A DNA stretch of 64,000 bases from Sulfuricurvum sp. PC08-66 (GCA_000830255.1 JQIT01000002.1:1-64000), one strand, 5' to 3'; positions 44,461 to 55,030 are shown, counted from the stretch's first letter. The notes: generated by a model from the sequence alone, not told the origin. Numbers and translations: made by a program.

Positions 44461-45177
44461 TTAGCGCACCTTTTTGACAATGAAGAGCGTCGAAATATTC
44501 ATCGAAAAGCTACGAATATAGAGTGGCTCAAACCCTGCCGCAATCAGCTCATCGCGCATTGTTTCAGTGGTCACGAAGCCCTCGATAGAGTTGGGAAGGT
44601 ACTCATAGGCAGCTTTGTTGCGTGAGATGAAGCCTCCAATTTTGGGCAAAACACGGTTGAGATAAAAGGAGGTGACACGTCCCATTATCGAGGGTCGCGC
44701 TTGTCGTGTGAACTCCAAAATCACCACCAATCCGCCCATTTTGAGCACGCGGTTAAACTCCCCAAACGCCTCTTGACGCGCCAAGACATTGCGAATCCCA
44801 TACGAAATACTCACAATATCTGCACTCGCATCTGCTAGGGGCAGTTGTGTCGCATAGGCGATCTCAAAATCAAAGTGAGGAAATTTTTGTCGCCCAACAT
44901 TGACCATCCCTTCAGAGGGGTCGATACCCACAATGCGCCCTACTTCTATGCCCTTTGCCTTGGCTTGACGGCGCCAATACTCCATCATATCGCCCGTGCC
45001 GCACGCCACATCGACGATAAGATTGACCTTTTTCTCTCCCAAAAGAGCAAAACTTTTGTTGCACGCTTTTTTGCGCCATACGGTATCGACACCGAAACTT
45101 AGTACTCGATTGGCGCGGTCATAGGTGGGGGCTATTTGGTTAAACATCTCGACGATAGTGTATTGTTTATTGCTCAT
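44461..45177 (-). CDS. ubiE: Menaquinone biosynthesis C-methyltransferase
   Basis: Methylates demethylmenaquinone to menaquinone with SAM. The 238-residue sequence shows the family segments MFNQIAPTYDRANRVLSFG, VDVACGTGDMM, ISYGIRNV and FSMNISTLFIVKK. It belongs to the UbiE/MenG family; in a menaquinone-only bacterium MenG is the functional name. It overlaps ribD by four bases. Together with the UbiD-type enzyme and polyprenyl synthase it covers the late steps of menaquinone synthesis. Confidence 0.93.
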   Translation of the reverse strand: MSNKQYTIVEMFNQIAPTYDRANRVLSFGVDTVWRKKACNKSFALLGEKKVNLIVDVACGTGDMMEYWRRQAKAKGIEVGRIVGIDPSEGMVNVGRQKFPHFDFEIAYATQLPLADASADIVSISYGIRNVLARQEAFGEFNRVLKMGGLVVILEFTRQARPSIMGRVTSFYLNRVLPKIGGFISRNKAAYEYLPNSIEGFVTTETMRDELIAAGFEPLYIRSFSMNISTLFIVKKVR

Positions 45178-46187
45178 GGTTTCCTCTTGATAATATGAAA
45201 TTGATCCTCACCCATTGCCATCGAAGCTACATAGGTGCCATCGCGCACCGCATCGATAGTGGCTCCTTGACGCATGTGAGGCGTAGTATAGACCAAATCG
45301 TAGGTGACGTAGGGAGCAAATGCTTCCCATAATCCTTGGGTGCCCTCTACCAGCACCAAGCCGTACGACGATAATGTCGACAAATTCTCTTCTACCGTCA
45401 CCTCTCGATGGGGTACATGCCACAAAGGTGCCTCGTGCGCCCAAACTTTTTGACGTGAAAGAATCGTCACGTTGGGTACTTTGCCCTCAACCAATCTCGC
45501 ATCGAGTGTAGGCGCATCGATACGCACGGTATTGCCCCCGATATAGAGCCTATCGATGACGCTTCGTAGGGCGTGAACGTGTCGGCGTGAAGTTTCACAG
45601 CTCACAATCTTACCCTCATAAGCGCCGTTTTGGTGTTGCGCCCATTTATAAAGCACCACTGTACGACCCGATTGCCACGCCAAAAAAGGCTCTAGTAATG
45701 CTTGTGCTTTTTGCGCCAGCACATCGTACGTAACCCTGCATCCACTGCTCGCCAAAAAAATAGCGCCACCACCCATCGAGGTGGTATCACGCGCACCTAT
45801 AAAAAGCTCTGCCACACCTATCTCTGCCAAGAGACGTGAACAAGCAGGCGTTTTACCCACTTTGTGGCAAGGCTCCAACGTCACATAGAGCTTCGCTCCT
45901 CGCAATAATCCTGCATGGTGTTGGGTGAGATAGTCGTGAATCTCATCACTCTTTTGGAGTGCCAAGATAGCGTTATCGCCACTCTTTTTGGCGTAGGCCT
46001 CTTGGAGTGCCAACACCTCTGCATGCGGTCCACCCGCTTTTTGGTGTGCGGCGATACTCAAAAGTGCGCCATGTTTGTCCAACACCACACACCCCACAGC
46101 GGGATTGGGATAGGTCAAAAAGGCGTAGCGCCACGCTGCATCAATGGCCAACTGCATATAAAATTCAGGAGAGATAGCCATCGACAC
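45174..46187 (-). CDS. ribD: Riboflavin biosynthesis protein RibD (deaminase/reductase)
   Basis: A bifunctional enzyme with an N-terminal pyrimidine deaminase domain and a C-terminal reductase domain, making the ribitylaminouracil precursor of riboflavin. Zinc motifs are HAEVLAL and TLEPCHKVGKTPAC. The reductase part (about 180-337) is shorter than in E. coli and lacks an obvious strong NADPH motif, so reductase activity is less certain. The start is either GTG 46187 or ATG 46181; neither has a strong ribosome-binding site. Confidence 0.87.
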   Translation of the reverse strand: MSMAISPEFYMQLAIDAAWRYAFLTYPNPAVGCVVLDKHGALLSIAAHQKAGGPHAEVLALQEAYAKKSGDNAILALQKSDEIHDYLTQHHAGLLRGAKLYVTLEPCHKVGKTPACSRLLAEIGVAELFIGARDTTSMGGGAIFLASSGCRVTYDVLAQKAQALLEPFLAWQSGRTVVLYKWAQHQNGAYEGKIVSCETSRRHVHALRSVIDRLYIGGNTVRIDAPTLDARLVEGKVPNVTILSRQKVWAHEAPLWHVPHREVTVEENLSTLSSYGLVLVEGTQGLWEAFAPYVTYDLVYTTPHMRQGATIDAVRDGTYVASMAMGEDQFHIIKRKP

Positions 46188-46193
46188 GAGGGC

Positions 46194-46634
46194 TTACCAC
46201 TCAAAATAGGTGCGTGCTTTTACCACTGTATCGATGGGGAGTGTGATGATGCCTGCTTGGTCATCTTGGAGAGTGATAGAGGTTTCGTTTGCCTCTAGCA
46301 GTTTGCCTTTGTAGCTTTGGCTTCCTGAGATGGTCACTTTGACCAGTTCGCCAATAGAGTGCATAAAATGGCTAGGAGATTTGAGCTTGCGCTCTACACC
46401 AGGGGTGCCAACCTCCAAGCGATATTCACCACTCATAGGAGGCGTGACATCCAACAGCGGTGACAAAAGATGTGAAATGTTGGCGCAATCTTGGAGTGTG
46501 ACAGTACCGCCAGCTTTGGGTTGGAGCATCACCTCAAAAAGCTTGCCACCTGTTTCGCTGTTAGAAATAGCAGTGTCATAAAGGAGAAACCCTTGGCTCT
46601 CGACAATCGCGGCAATATCTTGCTCTAAACTCAT
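46194..46634 (-). CDS. rimP: Ribosome maturation factor RimP
   Basis: Assists 30S subunit assembly. The 146-residue length and the segments LLYDTAISNS, CANISHLLSPLLD and YRLEVGTPGVERKL are those of RimP. It lies between rbfA and ribD; infB-rbfA-rimP is the order known in Campylobacter, the reverse of many Gram-negatives where rimP precedes infB. Confidence 0.92.
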   Translation of the reverse strand: MSLEQDIAAIVESQGFLLYDTAISNSETGGKLFEVMLQPKAGGTVTLQDCANISHLLSPLLDVTPPMSGEYRLEVGTPGVERKLKSPSHFMHSIGELVKVTISGSQSYKGKLLEANETSITLQDDQAGIITLPIDTVVKARTYFEW

Positions 46635-46635
46635 A

Positions 46636-47004
46636 CTAATCCTTTTTGGCGTGAAGCTCTTGCTCTACTTTGGCCAAAAGTGCCTCGATGGAGTTGCTCT
46701 GTTCTAGTTGTCTGTCGAAGATGAAGGTGAGTTGCGGAGAGCGAAACCACCCTTGGTCGTTCTTGATGTACTCTTCGATAGCGATACGCGCTTTTTTGAG
46801 ATGTCCCAACATCACTTGCTCCTCTTGGGGCGATAAGCCCATCGGATCCAAATAGACTTTGGCATCGCTACGCCCTTTGGAGAGTGTCACATCGAGCACA
46901 ATAAGCTCATGCAACACAGGGTTGCCCATTTGGGCAAACGCCTCTGGAATCAGCTCTTTCAAAAGCGATTGTGTTCGCAACTGCTTGATGTGAGCGGGAT
47001 TCAC
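46636..47004 (-). CDS. rbfA: Ribosome-binding factor A
   Basis: A 122-residue KH-fold factor that binds 16S rRNA during 30S maturation. Conserved features include [33 protein letters not shown] and the [12 protein letters not shown] end. Its ATG overlaps the infB stop by four bases, so the two are translationally coupled. The N-terminal helix and total length are normal for the family. Confidence 0.92.
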   Translation of the reverse strand: MNPAHIKQLRTQSLLKELIPEAFAQMGNPVLHELIVLDVTLSKGRSDAKVYLDPMGLSPQEEQVMLGHLKKARIAIEEYIKNDQGWFRSPQLTFIFDRQLEQSNSIEALLAKVEQELHAKKD

Positions 47005-49601
47005 AGAGATTGTTTCTCCTCGATTTCGATGAAGGTTTCAAACACATCACCCACGGCGATTTCATTGTAGTTGTCAAGCATAATACCGCACTCGTACCCT
47101 TTGCTGACCTCTTTGACCTCGTCTTTGAAGCGGCGAAGGCTCGATACTTTGGTGACATGCATGACAACGCCATCGCGGATGACACGGATTTTTCCACCGC
47201 GTACGATTTTACCGTCGTCTACCATACATCCAGCGACTTTGCCACCTTTGGGTAGACCAAAAATCTCTCTGATAGTCGCTTGTCCAGTGTTCTCTTCGCG
47301 GACACGTTTGCTCATCATGCCTGAGAGCGTTGCGGTGATATCGTCAATCATCTCATAGATAATGGAGTAGGTTTTTATCTCGACGCCTGCTTGTTTTGCG
47401 CTGGCTTTGACATCGCCAGTCGGACGTACGTTGAAGCCCAAAATGACAACATTGTCACTGTTTCGCGCCAAATCGACATCGTTTTGAGTAATTCCACCCA
47501 CTGCTGAAGCAATGATAGAGACCTTGACCTCTTCGTTGCGCAACGCTTCCAAAGAGCTTCGAATCGCTTCGAGAGAACCGTGTACGTCCGCTTTGAGAAT
47601 CACTTTGAGTGCTTTGAGATTGCCCTCTGCAATCATCGCTGAAAGCTCATCCAACGACGCTTTGGTCGATTTGGAGAGCTCTTTGTGACGGTCATGCTCG
47701 TGACGTTTGAAGGCAAAATCTTTTGCCTCTTTTTCAGAGTCGGTTACGATAAGCACCTCTCCAGCACTAGGCACACTGTCCAATCCTACGACAACACACG
47801 TATGTGAAGGACCCGCCTCTTTTATCATCGCTTTGTTGGCATCCAACATCGCTTTGACACGTCCATACGACGCACCCGCTACGATATTATCTCCGATGCG
47901 AAGCGTACCGTTTTGGACGACGACAGTGGCAACGGGACCGCGACCCTTCTCGATACTACTTTCAACGACTGTTGCTTTGGCATTGGCGGCTGGATTGGCT
48001 TTGAGTTCCAAAATCTCTGCTGAGATAAGAATATGCTCAAGCAAATCCTCTACCCCTTTACCTGTCTTGGCTGAAACGCCTACGAAATCGATATCTCCGC
48101 CCCAATCACTAGGGTTGAGTCCGCGCTCTGCCATTTGGGCTTTGACCATGTCTGGGTTAGCGTCTGCTTTGTCCATTTTGTTCATCGCGACAAGGATAGG
48201 TGCGCCTGACTCTTTGGCGTGTTTAATAGCCTCGATGGTTTGAGGTTTGACACCATCATCAGCGGCAACAACGATAATAATAATGTCGGTGAGTTGTGCT
48301 CCACGTGCACGCATCGCACTAAAGGCAGCATGTCCAGGGGTATCGAGGAAGGTAATCATCTTGCCATTTTTCTCGACGCTGTAAGCACCGATATGTTGGG
48401 TAATTCCCCCTGCCTCTTTGGCGGCTACGCGTGAGCTACGAATGAAGTCCAACAACGAAGTCTTACCGTGGTCGACGTGACCCATAATAGTGACAATAGG
48501 TGCACGTGTAATGAGGTGTACATCCTCTTGCGCATCTTCGTAGCTATCAACGTAGTTAAAGGCTTCCGTTAAGTCGATAGTGTGCACTTCGACATTGAAC
48601 TCTTCTGCCAAAATTTCTATCTCGTCTTTGCCCAAAAAGTCATTTTTGGTCACCATCATGCCGAGATTAAAAAGGACGGTGATGACTTCAGAGATGGTTT
48701 TGTTGATTTTTTCAGCGAACTCATAGACACGAATATCTTCAGGAATCTCTATAGAATTGACCTGCTCTTTTTCACCCTCTACGGTAGGACGACGGCGTTT
48801 TTTGCGGCTTGTACGGCTAATGGTTTGAGGTTGATAAATTGCTTTTTTCTTGCCGTTAAGCTGTTGTTGTTGCTTGACACGAAGTGCTTTCATCTCCTCT
48901 TGCTCTTTGCGGATTTGCTCTTGCAAATCGAGCTTCGCCTCTTCGTCACGGTAATCGATAAGCTGTACTTGCTCCTCTTCTAAATCAAAAGAGAAACTTC
49001 CAAAATCGTTGCCAAATATATCGATTTTATCGCCGTGCTCATGGCGAGATGGCTCTACTTTTTTGTGTGCTTTGCGTTTTTTGTTCGCCAATTCGCGCTT
49101 AGCCTCTTCGCTAAGTTTGCCATAAGCTGAAGCTGACATCGATGCACGTACCGCTTCACGTGCCTCTTCAGCTGTGAGTGAAGAGCTGTCGTCATAGGAG
49201 GATTTATTTGAAGTAGAAGCAGAGGTAAGCGGCTTTTTCTTTTTGACAATGGTCAAACCACGTTTGGCTTTGCCGCTCTCATCAGCAGAAGCAATCTCAT
49301 CGATAGCAGCTTCACTCTCTAGGAGTGCACTCTCAATAAGAGCAGGTGCGGCTTCTATGGTCGGAGTCTCTTTGGAATCGACGCTACTCTCTTTGGACGC
49401 GGTAGGTTTTGCTGATTTAGGAGCGTGAGTAGCTGGGCCACTCATGATGTAGTTCGCTAATCGCTCAGCCTCATCCATCGTAATCGTACTTCCAACGGCT
49501 TTGACATCCAAACCCATCTCGATGGCTTTTTCCAAAACATCTTTGTTGTGCGCACCTAGCTCTTTTGCGATATCACTAATTCGAACTTTATCCATTGACA
49601 A
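47001..49601 (-). CDS. infB: Translation initiation factor IF-2
   Basis: An 866-residue GTPase that brings initiator tRNA to the ribosome. The N-terminus has the IF2_N fold ([21 protein letters not shown]), then a long charged variable region (about 70-360), the G domain with GHVDHGKT (G1), DTPGHAAF (G3) and NKMDK (G4), and domains II-IV. The start is TTG 49601 or ATG 49595; AGGA spacing favours the first. It overlaps ylxR by 14 bases. Confidence 0.96.
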   Translation of the reverse strand: MSMDKVRISDIAKELGAHNKDVLEKAIEMGLDVKAVGSTITMDEAERLANYIMSGPATHAPKSAKPTASKESSVDSKETPTIEAAPALIESALLESEAAIDEIASADESGKAKRGLTIVKKKKPLTSASTSNKSSYDDSSSLTAEEAREAVRASMSASAYGKLSEEAKRELANKKRKAHKKVEPSRHEHGDKIDIFGNDFGSFSFDLEEEQVQLIDYRDEEAKLDLQEQIRKEQEEMKALRVKQQQQLNGKKKAIYQPQTISRTSRKKRRRPTVEGEKEQVNSIEIPEDIRVYEFAEKINKTISEVITVLFNLGMMVTKNDFLGKDEIEILAEEFNVEVHTIDLTEAFNYVDSYEDAQEDVHLITRAPIVTIMGHVDHGKTSLLDFIRSSRVAAKEAGGITQHIGAYSVEKNGKMITFLDTPGHAAFSAMRARGAQLTDIIIIVVAADDGVKPQTIEAIKHAKESGAPILVAMNKMDKADANPDMVKAQMAERGLNPSDWGGDIDFVGVSAKTGKGVEDLLEHILISAEILELKANPAANAKATVVESSIEKGRGPVATVVVQNGTLRIGDNIVAGASYGRVKAMLDANKAMIKEAGPSHTCVVVGLDSVPSAGEVLIVTDSEKEAKDFAFKRHEHDRHKELSKSTKASLDELSAMIAEGNLKALKVILKADVHGSLEAIRSSLEALRNEEVKVSIIASAVGGITQNDVDLARNSDNVVILGFNVRPTGDVKASAKQAGVEIKTYSIIYEMIDDITATLSGMMSKRVREENTGQATIREIFGLPKGGKVAGCMVDDGKIVRGGKIRVIRDGVVMHVTKVSSLRRFKDEVKEVSKGYECGIMLDNYNEIAVGDVFETFIEIEEKQSL

Positions 49602-49845
49602 TACTATCCTTTAATGTTTGACTGACGCGTTCAAACGCGCTTTTGTCTATTTTGTAGCGCCCCATAATGGCATTTACCGTGCGCGCCTTGGAGGCACACG
49701 ACCCACACACATAGAAGCTTCGATATTGACCGCTGTAGGGGATAATCATCCCTTGATTGTGTTGTAAGCGTATCAAAGTGTCCTGCGCAAAACGCTCTCG
49801 ACACTGTATACACATCCGTATAGGGGTGTGTTTATAGGCGCGCAT
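49588..49845 (-). CDS. ylxR: YlxR (DUF448) RNA-binding protein
   Basis: A small basic protein of about 85 residues with [19 protein letters not shown], the YlxR signature, and a second cysteine pair CGSCASKA. I chose ATG 49845 because it gives the family N-terminus ([12 protein letters not shown]); an in-frame GTG at 49872 overlapping the thrB stop is also possible. Members bind RNA, and in some species the RNase P RNA. It always precedes infB in such operons, as here. Confidence 0.85.
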   Translation of the reverse strand: MRAYKHTPIRMCIQCRERFAQDTLIRLQHNQGMIIPYSGQYRSFYVCGSCASKARTVNAIMGRYKIDKSAFERVSQTLKDSIVNG

Positions 49846-49861
49846 TGTACCCAATTCTTTC

Positions 49862-50746
49862 TTATTTATCACTCACCACGACCCCGTCATTATCAAAATC
49901 GAGAATCATCACTTTGAAATCTTTGAACTTTGTACTAAATTTCTGTGCCAAATTTTGAGCATCCTCTTCGTAGACCATATTGAAAAAAGTGGAGCCACTT
50001 CCAGAGAGTGTGCTCATCAAAGCACCACTGTCGATAGCAATTTTTTGTACCGAAAAGAGCTCTGGCAACGCCTTCATACGAAGCTTTTGGTGAAATCTAT
50101 CACGTGACGCAATACGTAACATCTCCCAATTTTCGCCAAAGACACTCGCTACCAAAAGCGAGGAGTGCGCCAAATTATAAACGGCTGTCTCTTTGGAGTA
50201 GGATTTGGGCAAAATCGTGCGTGATTGGGCTGTAGAGATAGGTTTGTTAGGGATAACAACGACGGCTTTGAGAAAATTTGGCATCTCTTTTTTTTGGTTG
50301 TAGACTTTGCCTTTTTCTACCACTGCGGCATTGAATCCGCCCATAACAGCAGGGGTAATATTATCGGGGTGCGCTTCGTAGACCAATGCATGATTGAGTA
50401 GTTTGCGCTTAGAGATGGCAACGCCAGCCGCTTCATACGCCGCTGTAATGGCACTCACAATAACAGCAGAGCTACTTCCAAGTCCGCGTGAGAGGGGAAT
50501 AGAGTTGTTAAAGACAAAACGAAAGTTTGCCATCTCCCCTGCAATATTTTTGTAGTGTTCGTTGAAGATATTGACGAACATATTGTTACCCTTGAGTCGA
50601 GGGTTTTTGGCACCTTCGCCCTTTATCGAGACCGAAAATATCGATGCAGGTGTCACATCGACATAGTTGCGCATCTGTAGCGAAAGACCCAAAACATCAA
50701 AACCTGGACCAAGATTGGCACTGGTGGCGGGAACCGAGATTATCAT
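49862..50746 (-). CDS. thrB: Homoserine kinase
   Basis: Phosphorylates homoserine in threonine synthesis. The 294-residue GHMP kinase starts with [20 protein letters not shown] and has the ATP loop [11 protein letters not shown] and the third motif [15 protein letters not shown]. It lies between tsaB and ylxR, matching the lpxC-tsaB-thrB-infB neighbourhood known in Campylobacter. Confidence 0.95.
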   Translation of the reverse strand: MIISVPATSANLGPGFDVLGLSLQMRNYVDVTPASIFSVSIKGEGAKNPRLKGNNMFVNIFNEHYKNIAGEMANFRFVFNNSIPLSRGLGSSSAVIVSAITAAYEAAGVAISKRKLLNHALVYEAHPDNITPAVMGGFNAAVVEKGKVYNQKKEMPNFLKAVVVIPNKPISTAQSRTILPKSYSKETAVYNLAHSSLLVASVFGENWEMLRIASRDRFHQKLRMKALPELFSVQKIAIDSGALMSTLSGSGSTFFNMVYEEDAQNLAQKFSTKFKDFKVMILDFDNDGVVVSDK

Positions 50747-50766
50747 TACGTTATTATCCTTTGGCG

Positions 50767-51222
50767 TTATACTGCGGGCAAAATATAGTTGGGTAGCGCA
50801 TCGCTACGCTTGGCAATCGACTCCCATGAGAGCGGAAGAGCAAAAGGCTTGGGCTGTTGTGAGCCTAGTGGTGCCATGACGACACCGTTTGGGGTTGGGT
50901 GAAAATAGAGTTTTCCCATCGCTTTGATAGGGGAGGCATCGTTAAACGCGAACGCCCATGCACCAAAAAGTTGAATCCCTTTGACAATCTCCAACGTCGC
51001 CAAAAAGAGGTAGCTTATTTTTATCGCCATAAAACTTCCAGGGCCGTTGGCATAGGTAATCGAATCAATTGTATAGCGTTGCAACAGTTCTTCAAAAAGC
51101 TTGGGCAAAAGCGCACTGCTTTGTTCGCTACTCTCAATAGACTCTATCAACTGCTTCTCTTCATAAATGCCCACCAAAAGGGGTGTAGAGAGTGCCACCA
51201 CCACCACATCGACACTACGCAT
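50767..51222 (-). CDS. tsaB: TsaB-like tRNA threonylcarbamoyl-adenosine protein
   Basis: A short TsaB-like protein (151 residues from ATG 51222) needed with TsaD for the t6A modification of tRNA. It has the actin-like fold start [19 protein letters not shown] and the diagnostic [15 protein letters not shown] motif. It is clearly shorter than E. coli TsaB (about 230), lacking much of the second half, which is typical of Campylobacterota. An upstream in-frame start would overlap lpxC more. Confidence 0.75.
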   Translation of the reverse strand: MRSVDVVVVALSTPLLVGIYEEKQLIESIESSEQSSALLPKLFEELLQRYTIDSITYANGPGSFMAIKISYLFLATLEIVKGIQLFGAWAFAFNDASPIKAMGKLYFHPTPNGVVMAPLGSQQPKPFALPLSWESIAKRSDALPNYILPAV

Positions 51223-52099
51223 ACGCCTTTTGGTACTCCACATCGACGGCTGAAGATAGCTCTATAACTTCGTAGGCATCTGCATCTGCCAAGAGCGCTT
51301 TGGTCAGGGCGTGATTGAGGGCGTGACTGCCTGCGAACGCTTCGTAGGAGCCAATGAAATTCATCCCCAAAAGCGACATATCCCCAATCGCATCGAGTAT
51401 TTTGTGACGCACAAACTCATCAGGGTAGCGCAACCCTTCGCTGTTGAGTACCTTGGTATCATCTAGCCCAATGGCATTATCCAGACTTGCGCCCATCGCC
51501 AAATTTTTGCTCTGTAGATACTGTATTTGACTTGTGAAGCCGAACGTACGTGCCTTGGCAATCTCTTTTTTGTAATTGCTTTTGGTGAGCTCCACATGAT
51601 AGCTTTGACGTTTTATAGCAGGATGGTCGAACAAAATCGTGAAATCAAAAACTGAATTGGTCGAAGGATAGAGCTTGACATATTTATCGCCATCGCGTAT
51701 TTCTATGGCTTTTTTGATACGCATGATACGTTTGTTGCTCTCAAGTTTTTTTTGCCCCGCTTCATCGAGCAACATACAAAAACTCGCGCTGCTTCCGTCC
51801 ATCACGGGCACCTCATCGCTATCGAGTGTAATACGAATATTGTCAATACCGTAGGCATAAATCGATGAGAGCAGATGCTCTATCGTCGATATCACATGAC
51901 CGTTTTTGCCAATGACCGTTGCCATTTGCGTATCGACGACACTTTGAGGGGTCAAAGCTATCACCACGCCCACGTCTTTGCGAAAAAACTCTATGCCTCG
52001 ATTGGCCTCCAAAGGCTCCAAGCGAAGCGTTACGGGATGGCCTTTGTGCAGACCAATGCCTACCATTTCAACGGGTTTTGCGATAGTGGTCTGCTTCAT
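51215..52099 (-). CDS. lpxC: UDP-3-O-acyl-N-acetylglucosamine deacetylase
   Basis: Catalyses the committed step of lipid A synthesis. The 294-residue protein has zinc ligands in ISTIEHLLSSIYAYG and HKILDAIGDMSLLG, and the catalytic His in GSHALNHAL. ATG 52099 gives the family start MKQTTIAKPVEMVGIGLHKG and follows TAGGA; it overlaps the end of minC by 32 bases. The overlap couples cell division control to lipid A synthesis in one transcript. Confidence 0.95.
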   Translation of the reverse strand: MKQTTIAKPVEMVGIGLHKGHPVTLRLEPLEANRGIEFFRKDVGVVIALTPQSVVDTQMATVIGKNGHVISTIEHLLSSIYAYGIDNIRITLDSDEVPVMDGSSASFCMLLDEAGQKKLESNKRIMRIKKAIEIRDGDKYVKLYPSTNSVFDFTILFDHPAIKRQSYHVELTKSNYKKEIAKARTFGFTSQIQYLQSKNLAMGASLDNAIGLDDTKVLNSEGLRYPDEFVRHKILDAIGDMSLLGMNFIGSYEAFAGSHALNHALTKALLADADAYEVIELSSAVDVEYQKAYA

Positions 52100-52634
52100 C
52101 CATTTTCCTAATAGAGAGTTGGCCCTCATCAAATTGGACGAATTGTAGCCCACTGAAGGTTAATTTATCTTGTATGAATTGCCCTTGGAAACGTATCTTG
52201 CCCCTTTTGCTAGGGGACAAAATCATGTAGGCGCCGTCGCACTCCACATCCCCTTCGATGCTCCCCAAAAGGGTCAAACTCCCCTTTGCGTAGACCCATG
52301 CACCATCATTGATATTGGCATTTATCACCAAATCTCCCTCATGCATGATGCGCTCTCCAGAGCGTATACTCTTGTCGATGAGGCGCGCTTGGGCTTTTGG
52401 CTGAGGCAGTTGCACTTTGGTAGTTGTGGAGGGAAGTTTTTCTATATTCATGCTCTCGCAATAGTGCAACCCATGCCCCTCTAGTAGCACCCTACTTTCG
52501 GGTGTGAGAGGCGTAGCAAAGAGCAGGAGCGTATCGGCTAGGAGTGGCGCGTTTTTGGTCAAAAAATCGTGAAGCTCCGTAGGCGTAGCAGGTGCCAATA
52601 CAAAAGCGTTGAGTTTGAGTTGGCGTGTATGCAT
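52068..52634 (-). CDS. minC: Septum site-determining protein MinC
   Basis: An FtsZ antagonist that helps place the septum. The 188-residue protein has a short N-terminal domain and the beta-helical C-terminal domain visible in IRSGERIMHEGDLVINANINDGA and GSIEGDVECDGAYMILSPSK. At 188 residues it is smaller than E. coli MinC (231). It follows the M23 peptidase gene with a one-base overlap; minD and minE are not in this window. Confidence 0.85.
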   Translation of the reverse strand: MHTRQLKLNAFVLAPATPTELHDFLTKNAPLLADTLLLFATPLTPESRVLLEGHGLHYCESMNIEKLPSTTTKVQLPQPKAQARLIDKSIRSGERIMHEGDLVINANINDGAWVYAKGSLTLLGSIEGDVECDGAYMILSPSKRGKIRFQGQFIQDKLTFSGLQFVQFDEGQLSIRKMDEADHYRKTR

Positions 52635-54007
52635 TAAAGGTTGTCGATAATCTGCTTAGCTTGCGCGATGATACCTGTGATGTTGTCTTTGATCCATTTT
52701 TTGTCCATCCACTCCGCAGGACGCACCTCGATGCCTTGCACCAAAACCCCAAAGTGTAGGTGATCCCCAAAAGCGTATCCACTCATACCCGTCGTAGCAA
52801 TCACATCACCCGCTTTGTGCTGCGTATCGACCGCGGTGCGAATCTCTGAACAGTGTCCATAGAGCGTATAGAGACCCATACCGTGGTGCAAAATGGGCAT
52901 GTTTCCATAGATACCGTTGTAACTTGCAAAGAGCGTATTACCCGCATTTTGGATAGATATTTCGCCATTTTGTACGCTTGCCAAATCGATACCCAAATGG
53001 TATGCGGTACTTACGCGCTTGCCTTCGTAGGAGTAGAAACGCTTTTCGCCATAACTAGCCACCGATTTGGCATTTTTGAGAGGATAAAATGCCTCAGGAT
53101 TGAAGTGATGTACCGTCGTTGTGGGCACTTGTGAAGTGATTTCATGAATCAATTTTTCGTTTTGAGCGCGTACCTCTTCGTTGATAATTTTGAATTGCTC
53201 CAACGAATCATCGACCCCTTGGGTCAACTCAAACCCCGCCGCCAAATCTGCAATGGTCTCTTTGAGAAAACGCTCTTTGAGTGCAATATTGGAGATTTTG
53301 TAGGTGCGTTTTTTGGCATAGATATTGATGCTCGATTGCTTCACATTGCCTGCTTTGTCGATAGCTACGACTTTTGCAGAGAAGCTTTTCTCATCGACAG
53401 GCCATGCAAGCAGTGAGATATAGTAGTCAGGCTTATAAAAAGGCTGTGGAATAAATTTTTTGCCAAAAGAGGTTTCTATATATAACTCATCGAGATTTTC
53501 ATCTTTGGCATGGAAGATGACGATACCTGAACCGCCCGTCTGAATATGATAGTTGTGCGCTACTATCGAGACGTTAGGCTGCCGCTGATCCACGGAGAGT
53601 TTGTGCGATTCGATTGCCTTGTTGCCTGCAAAAAAGTCCCATCGACTCCCATCAATCGCTTCGATGCGTAATGTTACTTCACTAGTTTTGAGTACGCCCC
53701 CAATTTTGGGATAGCTTATCTCCAAATCGAGCTCTTTTTTACGATCTTTTTCTTCAAAAATACCACTGCTAAGAAGCTGCTCTTCGCCGTTGGCATTGAG
53801 GATGACCTTGTAATGGCTAATCCCGCTAGCATCGCTAATGCGTATCGAGAGGGGCTTGGAGAGATTCCAATAGGCGGGGCTTTGCAAAGCGATGGTCGGT
53901 TTTACCCGCTCGAAGGTCTCAGAGTTGTACAAAAAGACAACTCCTGCTATTGCTACTACAAAAAGTAGTACGGTGACGATACTGCTACTGTTTCCTCTTC
54001 TGCTCAT
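52634..54007 (-). CDS. Membrane-anchored M23 metallopeptidase
   Basis: A 457-residue peptidoglycan hydrolase with an N-terminal membrane anchor (about 10-26, IVTVLLFVVAIAGVVFLY), a long beta-rich extracellular part and a C-terminal LytM domain. The zinc site is intact: AYHLGIDLAS (H and D) and GDHLHFGV (HxH), with GHC upstream. In Campylobacterota such endopeptidases trim cross-links and contribute to cell curvature. It lies between a DHH protein and minC, and lpxC follows, making an envelope and division cluster. Confidence 0.88.
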   Translation of the reverse strand: MSRRGNSSSIVTVLLFVVAIAGVVFLYNSETFERVKPTIALQSPAYWNLSKPLSIRISDASGISHYKVILNANGEEQLLSSGIFEEKDRKKELDLEISYPKIGGVLKTSEVTLRIEAIDGSRWDFFAGNKAIESHKLSVDQRQPNVSIVAHNYHIQTGGSGIVIFHAKDENLDELYIETSFGKKFIPQPFYKPDYYISLLAWPVDEKSFSAKVVAIDKAGNVKQSSINIYAKKRTYKISNIALKERFLKETIADLAAGFELTQGVDDSLEQFKIINEEVRAQNEKLIHEITSQVPTTTVHHFNPEAFYPLKNAKSVASYGEKRFYSYEGKRVSTAYHLGIDLASVQNGEISIQNAGNTLFASYNGIYGNMPILHHGMGLYTLYGHCSEIRTAVDTQHKAGDVIATTGMSGYAFGDHLHFGVLVQGIEVRPAEWMDKKWIKDNITGIIAQAKQIIDNL

Positions 54008-54960
54008 GCTAACTCACTTTCCAAAATTTCTACCAATTGAGACTGTAACGCCTCGATAGTGCCCTCATGCCCAAAACCACTCGCTTTGGCATGACCACCT
54101 CCACCAAAACACGCAGCGATTTGGCTCATATCTTCGTCCCCTTTGGTACGCAAAGAGACTTTGACAAAATTGGGACGCTCTTGGCGCATAACGATTGCCA
54201 TATGCACCACGCCCATCGACATCACCACACGAACCGCTTCATCGCTGTCTGTAGGGTGCGCACCTGTAGCATCAAACATCGCTTGCGTGGCATAGCACAC
54301 CGCAATGCGCCCCTCGCCAAAGAGCTGCAACGTACCAAGCATCTGCCCCAAAAGCCGCATACGCGCCAAGGAGTAGGACTCATAGAGACGTGCTCGAGCC
54401 TCTTGCGCTGAAGCACCCAATGCGACAAGCTTGGAGGCGACATCAAGTGTCATGGCATCGACTTTGTTGGTCCCAAACGACAAACTGTCAAACATCAAGC
54501 CCGTAAAAAGCAACTGTGCCGCTGTGGATGAGAGCTTGAATCCATACCCCGCAAGCATCTCATATACCAACTGTGTTGTACTCGCACGCGAAGCATCGAC
54601 GATATTGTATGTACCAAAATCGCTGTTACCCAAATGGTGGTCGATGTTGACCAAGGGTATCGACAGCGCCTCGATACCCAACCTATCAAAACTGCCACAA
54701 TCAAAGGCAATGGCCAAATCGGCACTCTGTGGGAGTGTAGAGACTATTTTGGAGGCGTGTGGCAACGCTCCCATCTCGACAGGCAACGGCAAGCGAGCAT
54801 TGAAAATTGTGCACTTTTTTTGACGTCGCCACATCACATCATAAAAAGCCAACGCACTGCACAGCGTATCGGCATCGGGATTGATATGGGTAATCAAAAG
54901 CAAATGCTTGGCATTTTCAATCGCACCAAAAATAGCCTCTAATGCCCTGTAATCCATCAT
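54004..54960 (-). CDS. DHH/DHHA1 phosphoesterase (NrnA-like)
   Basis: A 318-residue manganese phosphoesterase. DHH motifs are visible: LITHINPDADTLCSA, AFDCGSFD and VNIDHHLGNSDFG; the DHHA1 domain ends in GGGGHAKASGFG. The family cuts short oligoribonucleotides, pAp or cyclic-dinucleotide products. It is the first gene of the long minus-strand operon, with the promoter-like TATAAT at 54981-54986. Substrate cannot be told from the sequence. Confidence 0.88.
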   Translation of the reverse strand: MMDYRALEAIFGAIENAKHLLLITHINPDADTLCSALAFYDVMWRRQKKCTIFNARLPLPVEMGALPHASKIVSTLPQSADLAIAFDCGSFDRLGIEALSIPLVNIDHHLGNSDFGTYNIVDASRASTTQLVYEMLAGYGFKLSSTAAQLLFTGLMFDSLSFGTNKVDAMTLDVASKLVALGASAQEARARLYESYSLARMRLLGQMLGTLQLFGEGRIAVCYATQAMFDATGAHPTDSDEAVRVVMSMGVVHMAIVMRQERPNFVKVSLRTKGDEDMSQIAACFGGGGHAKASGFGHEGTIEALQSQLVEILESELA

Positions 54961-54980
54961 TGCCTCAAACAGTTTTGGGG

Positions 54981-54986
54981 ATTATA
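54981..54986 (-). promoter_or_regulatory. Minus 10 box leading the DHH-to-xseA operon
   Basis: TATAAT on the minus strand in GGTTATAATCCCC, about 20 bases before the ATG of the DHH phosphoesterase gene. It is the only clear box ahead of thirteen same-strand genes with almost no gaps, so it could serve the full 11.7-kb operon. No clear minus 35 box. Confidence 0.5.
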
Positions 54987-55024
54987 ACCAAGGGTGTGTT
55001 AAAGGATACTAAGATTGGCTTTGG

Positions 55025-55030
55025 TATAAT
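55025..55030 (+). promoter_or_regulatory. Minus 10 box of serS
   Basis: TATAAT on the plus strand in TGGTATAATCGCGC, about 60 bases upstream of the serS ATG. It faces away from the minus-strand promoter at 54981-54986, giving a divergent pair in a 129-base gap. Confidence 0.5.
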
